A stretch of 64,000 nucleotides of DNA from Saposhnikovia divaricata. Lineage: Eukaryota; Streptophyta; Magnoliopsida; Apiales; Apiaceae. The stretch covers positions 119,404,046 to 119,468,045 of the forward strand of contig CM071600.1 in assembly GCA_036435485.1 (NCBI GenBank), given 5' to 3'. The first letter of the stretch is position 1. Every line of letters begins with the position of its first letter. The position numbers and the translations under genes are program-made. The notes beneath the pieces are model-generated. The model ran no database searches. It had not been told where the DNA came from and worked only from the letters and a program-made list of their open reading frames with translations. Shown here piece by piece: positions 36,003 through 44,405 of this stretch.

Positions 36003-36523
36003 TGTTGGATATAATTGATGTAATGTTTCAGTGTTTAAGTGTAACAGTGATATATCAGAGTTTAACTGGAAGGAAGTCAGAGTTTAGTAAAGTCTGACTG
36101 ACGGAAGCTCGACAGAGTTTAGTAAAGTCTGTCTAGAAGCAGCGCGTACAGAGTCAACAGAAGATATTAGAGATCAATTGAAGATTGATATGGAAGCGAG
36201 ATCTTTGGAGACTGGATAGCTATCAAAGAGATCGAGTTGACTTAGGAGACGTGTGACAATCTGTAATTGATATCATTGTATAGCTGATTATTAGGAATAT
36301 CAATTAGAGATTGTATCGAAGCTGTATATTTTATAAATACAGTTAGGTTAACCCTAGAAGGGTATCGTGCATCGAACTATCTTTATTTTGTAACCTAGCA
36401 GCTCTTTGTGATAGTTTACATCACGAAGAGGGTTTTCAATATCAGAAGATTTAAAGTGCATAATCATCTTACTTGTTAAACTCTCATATGAATTTGATTA
36501 TTAATTGTGTATTCGGCCTAACA
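36003..36523 (+). repeat. 3' LTR of element B
   Basis: 521 bp, same length as the 5' LTR, ending GGCCTAACA before TSD GTATG. Confidence 0.95.
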
Positions 36524-36528
36524 GTATG

Positions 36529-37919
36529 ATTACATGTTTGAAGGACTTGATCATCTATACAACATTGTTAAACCTACTCATCATATCACACCAGAACAAA
36601 GAGCATATTTTGAAGACTATGATGATGATAATAAGGGGGATAATGATGAAGATAGAGGGCTTGACAGTCGAAGAAAGTCTGTAGAGGATTCCTCAACTAA
36701 GGGGGAGAAGTCTGGAGATGGAGGAGCAGGTAAGTCTGGAGGAGCAGGAGGAAGTAAGTCAGGAGGAGGAAGTAAGTCAGGAGATCAAGGGAGGCATAAG
36801 GAGAAGTCTGAGAAGTCTACCAAGGGAAAAGAAAAAGCTGCTCATGATCAGGATGTATCCGATTTTGATTTCGATCTCAAGAATAGTAAGTAAGTTTGAG
36901 GTACAGCAATTAAATGATATTGAAGAAGATCTTTCAAACTAGCAAGATGATCCTGAATTTGAGAAGGAACTTCAAGAGGAGAAAGTTGATCATCAGATGA
37001 GACAAGCTAAGCTTGAGAAGACCAGACAGGTAGTGGATAAAAGACTGAAGATGAAGCAAGCTGAAGATGCAGAGAAACAAAAGCTACATGCAATCAATGT
37101 ACAAGAAAGAAAAAGAGATATTCAGTTGAAGATTGGTCCAAAGTGGGAGAGAGCAAGAGAAATTTTTGATTCTATTCAAAACACTGCTAATGATGATAAA
37201 CGTTTTCTCCAACTACTTCAATAGTTTCAAGAGACCAATCAAAATTACTTGCAATATATGGATGCATTGATGCTGGAAATCTCGAGGATAGTAGCTGGGT
37301 TTGACAGATGTGCAGATCAACTGATAATTCAGATTGACTCTCGTACAATGGGTTCTCTCTATGTGTCACTTCAAATCTTTCAACAGAGAAGCTTGATTGA
37401 ACTGTGGATTATGTCCCTAAAGGTAAAAAGGTTTTCTGAACTGAATATTTTACTTCATGAAAGACTTTTGGAGTTTGCTCAGGAATAGTCCACAAGTTAT
37501 TCAAACTCCAAATCATGTTAAGTTTCTCAAGGGTAATACACTACATTCTTGCTTCCTTGATTCTAAGTCGATGAAATTATATACTGCATCTCATCTGGTC
37601 TGGTTAGAACATATGCTGAGGACTACAGGATTCGAAGATAAAGAAAGTATCTTTGTTGCTGACATTATTCGATCATATTCTTTAACTTGCTTTGAAAAGA
37701 AATATTACATGCTTCGGAATCGGCTAGGGGCAACCTTGGAATTTTGCCTAAGAAACCTAAAGGTCTTGTGTCAGATTATGAACGTGTACTTGACAAGGAT
37801 TTGATCAAAACATTGGATGATCAAGAAAGATTTGACACAGAGAATATCAGAAGATTTCTAGAACACGAAGATGAAGTTGAACCTGGAGAGATAAGGGATG
37901 AAGAAACTTCAAAGTGAAG
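36529..37919 (+). pseudogene. Accessory ORF of element A, 3' part (decayed)
   Basis: It resumes in phase with 24635 once one TSD copy is discounted. It has an acidic then glycine/serine/lysine-rich segment (GAGKSGGAGGSKSGG) up to a stop at 36891. That stop follows a doubled GTAAGTAAG word, apparently a 4-base duplication that shifts the frame. Helical sequence continues in the +1 frame (KTRQVVDKRLKMKQAEDAEK) with TAG at 37222. The C-terminal block continues in other frames (near 37457-37730 and 37731-37919), including MKLYTASHLVWLEHML and VADIIRSYSLTC, aligning with the B tail. The likely original stop is TGA at 37917. Confidence 0.7.
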
Positions 37920-38160
37920 ATCAACTCTACATGTGATATCTTTAGAGCTTAGATAGGTCAAGATAGAAAATTGTATTATATGATCAGTCTAGAGGATCAT
38001 CTATCTTGTATTTATCTTTTATGTTTGAATCTGGACAATGTTAAATATAAACCAGAACCTTTCTTTTATTTACTTTGTATTTAAAGTTTTATCTTTTACT
38101 AAGTTAAGTTGAGTTAGTTGAGTAATCCTCTAGGTATTTGCTTGTTATCTTCTAACAAAC
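37920..38160 (+). other. 3' untranslated spacer of element A
   Basis: AT-rich, no ORF. It contains GATCAGTCTAGAGGATCATC, partly self-complementary, and ends at the polypurine tract. Confidence 0.6.
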
Positions 38161-38174
38161 AAATAGGGGGAGAT
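38161..38174 (+). other. Polypurine tract of element A
   Basis: AAATAGGGGGAGAT directly before the 3' LTR start TGAAAGG. Confidence 0.9.
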
Positions 38175-39733
38175 TGAAAGGCATATGACACAGCCTATTT
38201 GTAGTTCGAGGACTAAACTCAACTTAAGCTTAGATTGTAATAAGTAAATAACTTTAACTGTCACAGGAATCTCAGGAGGTACTATCTGTCAGAAGAAAAA
38301 CCCTAAAGTCAATCTATAGTTTTGATGTTTTACACTGGAAGAAGCTCAGATTGCTGATCAAGCCTCAGTATAGCATCAAAGAAGTGGATTTATTTATAAG
38401 ACAGAGATTTCTAGAGTGACAGGTTCAGACAGAATACAGTGAAGTACAAGAAGGAGAAAGAAATGAGAAGAAAAATGAATCACATTTTTAATGTGAAAAT
38501 TAAAGGACAGTCATTGAAGTTAGTCGTTCATGAACCAGACCGTGCATGGAACGTCAACAAAATATTCAGTGGTATTCCTTTATTACTTTTAGTGATTCAG
38601 AAAAGAATTAAGACAATCTAAGGATATATAATTATTCTTCTTTAATTAATTTAAATCAAGTAGTCAATTTAATTAATTAATTAATTCATCCTGAATTAGT
38701 TCTTTAATTAAATTAATTATTAGATTAATTAAATTTGATTAATTATTTAAGTAAGGTTAAATTAAAATGATTATTTGTTAATCAATTTAATTTAATCTGA
38801 AAAATGAACTAGCAAGACAATCCCTGATTGTCTTGCCGATTGTCTTGGAGAAGAGATTTAGAGAAACAAGACAATCACTGATTGTCTTGAAGAAGAAAAT
38901 CAGTAAAGCAAGACAATCTCTGATTGTCTTGCCGATTGTCTTGGTAATGATAAATTCTGAACAGCTTTAAAAAAGTAGAATAAAAATCTGATTTGATTGT
39001 CTTGACGATTGTCTTGACAGTTCAAATCAGATTGTCTTGATAATGATCAAAAAGAAAAAGCTTCAGACAGAATGATAATTTTTAATAAAGCAAGACAAAG
39101 ATCTCAGAATTTGATTGTCTTGCCGATTGTCTTGGAAGAACCTGATTGTCTTGACGATTGTATTGCCTATTGTCTTGGCAGTACAAAATTGGTTGTCTTG
39201 GAAGAATAGATTGTATTGCCGATTGTCTTGACAGTTATATTTGAAGATAAAGAGGCAGTGAATATTATATATCAAGACAGATCGACACAAGACAACACAG
39301 ACAGAAATATTACATTCAACAAAGGCAGTTTGCTCTTTTCTCTCTCATCAAGAACACAATACAAGGAGCAGAAAAATTCATAGAAAATCAAGTTCATCTT
39401 ATTTTTAATATCTGATCCGATAGAACTTGTTTACTTGATACTCTTGTACTATTAGCGAGTTTTTACTCCTAATCTATATCTTGATTTTTATTAACAAATC
39501 TAGAAAAATTCATGTAAAATTTTCTAATTTGTTTTTATTAACTAGATAGAAATTCTGTACTGTATTTGTAACAAACCTATCAAGTTAATATAATTTTATA
39601 TTCAACTTGAATTTTGTTTCATTTAATTCCGCTCAAATTTGTCAAAATATAAATTAAATTATCCGGACAAATTTCGAATAAACAGTACTGTTTGTATTCA
39701 ACCCCCCCTTCTACAAACATATTGGACCTAACA
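38175..39733 (+). repeat. 3' LTR of element A
   Basis: 1559 bp, TGAAAGG...CCTAACA, followed by TSD ATCTC. It has the same GATTGTCTTG array (about 38813-39236) as the 5' LTR. Confidence 0.95.
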
Positions 39734-39738
39734 ATCTC

Positions 39739-39833
39739 TCTCTTTGAACTCAGTGTTTTCTCTCGTATTTCTTGTATATGTTCCTTTTCATACAGCTCTC
39801 ATACGCACAAATACATAAGTAATCCTACACTTA

Positions 39834-39892
<59 letters not shown>

Positions 39893-40545
39893 AAGATTAC
39901 AACCCTACAAATAAAATGAATATTACAAAGTCAATTGTGTTTGCAGGTCTGCTACCACTCATTTCCTTCATGTGACACTTTTTTGTCTGATTGTCTTGGA
40001 CAAATATTGCTAGATTTCATCGACCAAAAGTGTTTGCTAAGAAAATGAATGTTTCTTTTTCTTCTTCATTTCCAATGACTGGTTTCCATGCCATTTTGAA
40101 ATCCACCAACCCATGTGATCTATCAGCTATGTCAAGTCACTATCAGCTGCTAGTTTCGAGACATTATTGATGAACATCCGTTGTAGCTGATTTTACACTA
40201 AGTTGCTCATTATGCATTGAAGACATTATCCGTCGGTGTAGCTTTATCCGTTGTTGTATCACTTCACTTAAACAGAATTACAAAGCACAACCTATTTACA
40301 ATTAGCTAACCTATCTGTTTATCCATTGATAGTCAACATGACTTAGGATACTATCAACTAATGCTCTGATCGTAGTTAACCATGGAAACCTCTTAGCATG
40401 TTACAGACTTATCGATTGATAAGCTTCCTCATCAACGGCTACTGAATAAAAGATTATCCGTTGATGAGTTACAAAACTTAATCTTATACAAATATGCTTT
40501 TAAGGTGTTATTGTGCATATCATCAAGGACAACATAATTCCTAAC
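39739..40545 (-). repeat. Element E LTR, U3-side part
   Basis: Continuation of the LTR broken at 1916. It contains a TA microsatellite (39836-39889) and copies of an ATCCGTTGATG-like motif in both orientations (near 40168, 40230, 40247, 40432, 40457). On the minus strand it starts TGTTAGGAATT at 40545. Both LTR pieces together are about 1.08 kb. Confidence 0.8.
39836..39889. repeat. (TA)n microsatellite inside the E LTR
   Basis: About 54 bases of alternating T and A. A second run of about 38 bases is at 22619-22656 in element A, and a shorter one at 31553-31572 in element B. Confidence 0.95.
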
Positions 40546-41040
40546 ACTTTGTTTTTTAATTCCTACCTTGCCATTTCTATTCTTCTTTTTACCTACAGCC
40601 TTTACCTCAGTCTTTTCTACCTTATTCTTCAATTTCTTGCTGGATAAGTGGTCTATGTTGCCTTTTTCAACTTTTTTTGTTTTTCTACATTCACCCCTAA
40701 CAAAATTCTTATTGATATGTCCATATTTATTGTTCAGTTTAACTAAGGTTGTTTTGCTGACAGCTTTGGTCATCAACGGATGATCAGTATCCGTTGATTC
40801 ACTAACTGAGGCAACTTCCCTATCAACCTCTAACTTTGCTTTTTCTAATTTACAGAAAGAATCAATCCCTTGAACATTAAAGATTTCTTCAATGATAGTC
40901 TTTGATCATTTCCACTTAGCTATTAGCCCTTGTTCTTTTTCCAACTGTTTCTTTAAACATTCTTCTCTTTTCAGAGCCTCGCGTAATTCTTCTTTGCATC
41001 ATGGCAATCTCTTCTCATTGTCTCAAACTCAATTAACTGA

Positions 41041-41405
41041 GGCTCTGTTTGAAATTGCTGTTAAAAACTGCTGTGCTGTTGAAAAAAGTGTTGTTAAAAT
41101 AAGTGTTGTTGCGAAAATCAGATAACTGTTTGGTAATATTTTTGATATATGCATGGTTTGCATATTATTTTTTAAAAAATAATGTTTTTTGTGAGGTTTG
41201 ATGTTGATATGAGTAACTGCTTCCTGTAAAAGCTGAAAAGCAGTTTTTTTCAAAAGCATGGGGGGACATGCTTTCTCTAAAAGCAGCTTTTCAGCCAAAA
41301 TCACTTTTCAGAAAAGCTGCTTTTAAAGTTTGCCAAACACCATTTTACCTGATTTTCAGAAATAAGCTGATGTTACTGTCAGCAAAAACTATACCAAACG
41401 GGGCC
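41041..41405. mobile_element. MITE-like insertion in F gag
   Basis: Element E has uninterrupted sequence here (AATTAACTGAGTTTCTA), whereas F has 365 extra bases starting GGCTCTGTTTG and ending CAAACGGGGCC. The ends are imperfect terminal inverted repeats. The flanks carry TGA at 41038-41040 and 41406-41408, a 3-bp duplication. Ends and 3-bp duplication recall Tourist/PIF-Harbinger MITEs, though TGA differs from the usual TTA/TAA. It also has internal inverted segments such as AAAGCAGCTTTT. No coding capacity. Confidence 0.7.
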
Positions 41406-42503
41406 TGAGTTTCTAACAGAGTATTCCTATCACTTAACTTAGCATATAGATATTTAATTTTTTTTTGTTCTCTTTGTTAAGTGATTTTAATGTAGTATGC
41501 ATGTTATATATTTCAACAGAAATTTCATTTACTACATTATCACATTCATCTTTGGAAAGCTCAGTTAGGTTTGTAGAGAATACCTGGTTGCTTGCTAAAC
41601 TAGCTTCTTCATCATTCTCGTTTTCCATGAGTGCAAGATTGACAAACTCTTCATCTGCATCTGAGTCTCCTCCAACTGCCCAATCATCGTCCTTTGACAT
41701 GAATGCTCTTTCCTTTTTCTTGTGAAGATCAAAATACTTCTTCATGTAGTCGACAGCTTCAAACGGTTTCTTCTCTTTCTCAACTTTGGATATTCTGCAT
41801 TCATTGGCAAAGTGACCAGCAATTCCACAGCTAAAACATTTAATTTTTGACCTCTCAACCACATCCTTGCTTGGTTGGTAGCTCTTCTTGAATTGCCCAG
41901 CTCCTGCTGGATTCTTCATGAATCTTAACTTTCAAAATCTCTTTAACAAGAATGCCAAATACTCGTCTAGATCATCAGATTCATCTTCACTCAATGCATC
42001 AAGTTCTTCAATCATCTTGCTCTTACATTTGCTAGTTTCAGTTTCACCTTCATAAGTCTTTGGACTTGGTGTGGCTTTCACACTTTTCATCTTTTCTCCA
42101 TCTTCGCTACTTGGAGCGTTGGCCACCAAAGCTACAGCTCCACCTTTCTTCAAGCTCATAGGTCTTTAAATACCATACAGTCTCTCAAGAGTAAAATATT
42201 TATAGTCTTGAGAATTTCTCAATGAGACTGTCATTGGCTTTCATTCCTTGGGTAAAGACCTCAAAAATTTAATGTTGGAATCTTCGGTCTCATACACCCT
42301 CCCATACAACTTTAACCCATTTAGTAGTTTTTGAAACCTACTAAATATGTCATTTAAATTTTCACCTGAACTGGAGTGAAAGTGTTCATACTATTGTATG
42401 AGAAGTTGCATTTTGTTCTCTCTTACTTGTTCCGTTCCTTCACAGAGTGTTTGTATAGTGTCCCACACTTGTTTGGCAGTAGTGCAGTTTATGACATTAT
42501 CAA

Positions 42504-42609
42504 ACATGTCTTGGTCAATACCATTGAACAATATGTTCATAGTTTTCTTGTCCTTAACATGTCTTGGTCAATACCACTGAACAATATGTTCATAGTTTTC
42601 TTGTCCTTA
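42504..42609. repeat. 53-bp tandem duplication in F gag
   Basis: 42504-42556 and 42557-42609 differ at a single base. The length is not a multiple of three, so it shifts the gag frame. Absent from E. Confidence 0.9.
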
Positions 42610-42894
42610 TGGACTTCTTCTATGTCTTCATCTGTAAATTCTGCTGGCAGTTTGGGAACTGGCCTTCCAGCAAATGCAGTTCCAGCTGCATCTTCAACTG
42701 CATAATTAGGCTTCATAGGAATATGTGGACCTTTTTCTATGCAATTTATATAGCCTTCATCAATGGATAAAAGGTGTAAGTGCATCTTTACTTTCCCGTG
42801 AAAGTAGTTGTCTTTGTAAAGAATTGGAATTTTCACGCATGTATCGTTCTTTCCTTTGGTGTTGATCTTTAAACTTCTTGTATGTTAGAAGCTT

Positions 42895-42906
42895 GCTCTG
42901 ATACCA
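42895..42906 (-). other. Primer-binding site of element F
   Basis: Plus-strand GCTCTGATACCA, exact complement of the initiator Met-tRNA primer site, two bases before the LTR end at 42909. Confidence 0.9.
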
Positions 42907-42908
42907 GT

Positions 42909-43150
42909 TGTTATTTCCTAGTTATACACCACAAGATTGTAGAAGGGGGGTTGAATAAAATCTTGACTAGAAGTTAGAATTCTTTTCGAATTGGTTATGT
43001 TTTAAACAGTTTATACAAGAACATATAAGTAAGCTAATAAATGAAACACATGCAACACGATATTAAAAATTTCAGGTGAATTTTTCTGGTTCACCTGAGG
43101 GTTGTATTGAAGAAAATAATCTATGTAGAATACACAGCTGCTGGTTACAG
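42909..43150 (-). repeat. LTR of element F (U5-side part)
   Basis: Parallels E's LTR (TCAGGTG...CACCTGAG stem, then TACACAGCTGCTG) and stops resembling it at about 43150, where a second LTR-like end begins. Confidence 0.7.
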
Positions 43151-44405
43151 TGTGTTTATGTTGAGTATTGAATACAGTAAAAGAATACAGAGGGGGGTGA
43201 ATGGATTCTTGAACTTTTCTTTGTTCTTGAATCTTTTCAACAAGATATGTGTTGAGTGTGTGAGATATGTAAGTGCAGATAACAAAGACAAACAAAACAT
43301 AATATCACTTTAATGTAATATTTTATAGATAAAGATTTTGCTACAATCTGTGAATACAAATGATAGTATTCTCATCTTCGTTTTTCTTAGAGAGATATTT
43401 CTTGTGATGTATCTTGAAAAACTTAAACTTTTTTACTAAGGAAGTGAGGCTGTATCCTTATAGACATGGATACCTACTTACTACAAATAAGGTAGGTAAA
43501 ACAAACTACTTTCCAGTATGTCTAATCTTATTTGAGTAAGATTTGCAAAGCATGTTCAGATCCACTTCTTTAGCTCCTTGTCCCTTTATCTTATCTCTCC
43601 AAGATTCTTTGTAGGCTTTCTAATGTGCTTTATAGTACATAGTCAAATAAAGCGACTTGGCTTGTTGCAGGTTTCTGACTTGTACAATTCTTCAGTATTT
43701 TGTCTCCAAGAATGTATTCGAGAAGTGGCTAAGTGATTGAATCGAGAATTCGAATTGACTTAATCGATAACTCTGAGTTCTCAAATAGTGTTATATTGAC
43801 ATATCAAATCACTTCTCGAATAGCTCTTTTCTCTGTGACTCCTTGAGATATCAAATAGAGCATTTTGACATATCGAATCCCTGAGATGTCGAATATCTTC
43901 TTTAGTCCTTGAGATATCGAATAGAGCATTGACTTGTTGACCCTTAGAGAACTCGAATGATGCTTTGACTTGTTGACTCCATGAGTTCTTGAATAGAGTA
44001 ATAGACATATCGAATCTCTGAGATATCGAACAGTGTATTCAGAGATATCGAATAGTGTCTTCTGAGATATCGAATCTCTGACTTCTCGAATGCTAGACTT
44101 CTCGAATAGACAAATGTACTTCTCGAATTGGTACTTAGGCAAATTCTTCATTTCTTCAAATCCCAACTGTGATTATTTGGCAGTCTTTGTCTCCTTGCTT
44201 GAGGCATGAACCTTGGAACTTCTTTCAAGCATTATTCTTGACTTTATAAGTACAGTAACACAACTAGAATTTGATGCCTATTACAAGTACAGAACAAATA
44301 GAAACTCTACAACTAGAGGTTCCCTTAGTTAAGAGGTCATGTAGGTAATGCATAACATTACACACACTTAGGCTTGTTATTAGATGTATTCAAGCATGCC
44401 TCTGT
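43151..44405 (-). repeat. LTR G: copia-type LTR with a GAGATATCGAAT array
   Basis: The left part (TGTGTTTATGTTGAGTATTGAATAC, written here in two pieces: TGTGTTTATG, TTGAGTATTGAATAC; then GAGGGGGGTGAAT) looks like the minus-strand end of a copia LTR as in E and F. A dense cluster of GATATCGAAT-like words follows (43725-44135). No PBS or gag is seen on either side, so it is a solo or truncated LTR inserted in F's LTR, itself cut at 44406 by LTR I. The left boundary is approximate. Confidence 0.5.
43725..44135. repeat. GAGATATCGAAT reiterated-motif array in LTR G
   Basis: A dozen or more variants of (T)GAGATATCGAATAG, ACATATCGAAT and CTTCTCGAATAG in irregular spacing. It is the counterpart of the GATTGTCTTG array of element A. 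Confidence 0.8.

Larger units (their letters stand above)
24636..36523 (+). mobile_element. Element B: Sirevirus-like Ty1/copia retrotransposon
   Basis: LTRs 24636-25156 and 36003-36523 (521 bp each, nine differences by hand count) are flanked by TSD GTATG (24631-24635 and 36524-36528). Order: LTR, PBS, gag, pol, 1.4-kb spacer, accessory ORF, polypurine tract, LTR; total 11.9 kb. It is inserted in sense inside A's accessory ORF. Gag, pol and accessory ORF all carry stops or frameshifts, so it is not autonomous now. The AAACTCTG motif recurs throughout. Confidence 0.95.
1917..39733 (+). mobile_element. Element A: Sirevirus-like Ty1/copia retrotransposon carrying two nested elements
   Basis: The LTRs are 1917-3471 and 38175-39733, both TGAAAGG...CCTAACA, flanked by the target duplication ATCTC (1912-1916 and 39734-39738). 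Order: LTR, PBS, gag, pol, spacer, accessory ORF, polypurine tract, LTR. Removing C (9742-22371) and B (24636-36523) with one copy of each TSD leaves about 13.3 kb. By hand I count about 20 differences between the LTRs, so this is a fairly recent insertion. The Sirevirus assignment rests on the long gag, the pol motifs and the large ORF beyond pol. A pol is intact, gag and accessory ORF are broken. Confidence 0.93.
1..40545 (-). mobile_element. Element E: partial Sirevirus-like Ty1/copia retrotransposon, split by element A
   Basis: Read on the minus strand, E has an LTR (40545 down to 39739, then 1916 down to 1647), a primer-binding site at 1633-1644 and a gag remnant that runs off the left edge. 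Its pol and other LTR lie outside the window. The outer LTR end reads TGTTAGGAATT on the minus strand and abuts gag sequence of a relative (element F) at 40546, so E is inserted in F. E itself was split by element A, which is flanked by ATCTC on both sides. The clade call rests on the gag type and on similarity to F; with no pol visible it is an inference. Confidence 0.75.
40546..42860 (-). pseudogene. Gag of element F, heavily broken
   Basis: Where E has its ATG, F has AAG, so the start codon is lost (near 42858). The N-terminal region (KIPILYKDNYFHGKVKM) is readable at 42836-42537, then shifts because of a 53-bp tandem duplication (42504-42609). The middle is readable at 42159-41932. The zinc-knuckle region (SYQPSKDVVERSK, CFSCGIAGHFANEC) and acidic/coiled-coil tail are at 41919-41434. 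The C-terminal lysine-rich part follows after a 365-bp MITE-like insert (41041-41405) and runs to the E junction (RNGKVGIKKQS). Confidence 0.82.
40546..43150 (-). mobile_element. Element F: partial Sirevirus-like Ty1/copia element, same family as E
   Basis: Minus-strand gag remnant, PBS at 42895-42906 and the start of its LTR from 42909. Sequence parallels element E block by block (40877 onward matches 1 onward). It is truncated at 40546 by E and at about 43150 by LTR G. The rest of F lies outside the window or behind the nest. Confidence 0.75.

Noticed and set aside
23237..37919. Calling the accessory ORFs envelope glycoproteins
   Set aside because: No transmembrane segment, signal peptide or glycoprotein pattern is visible; position alone is not enough.
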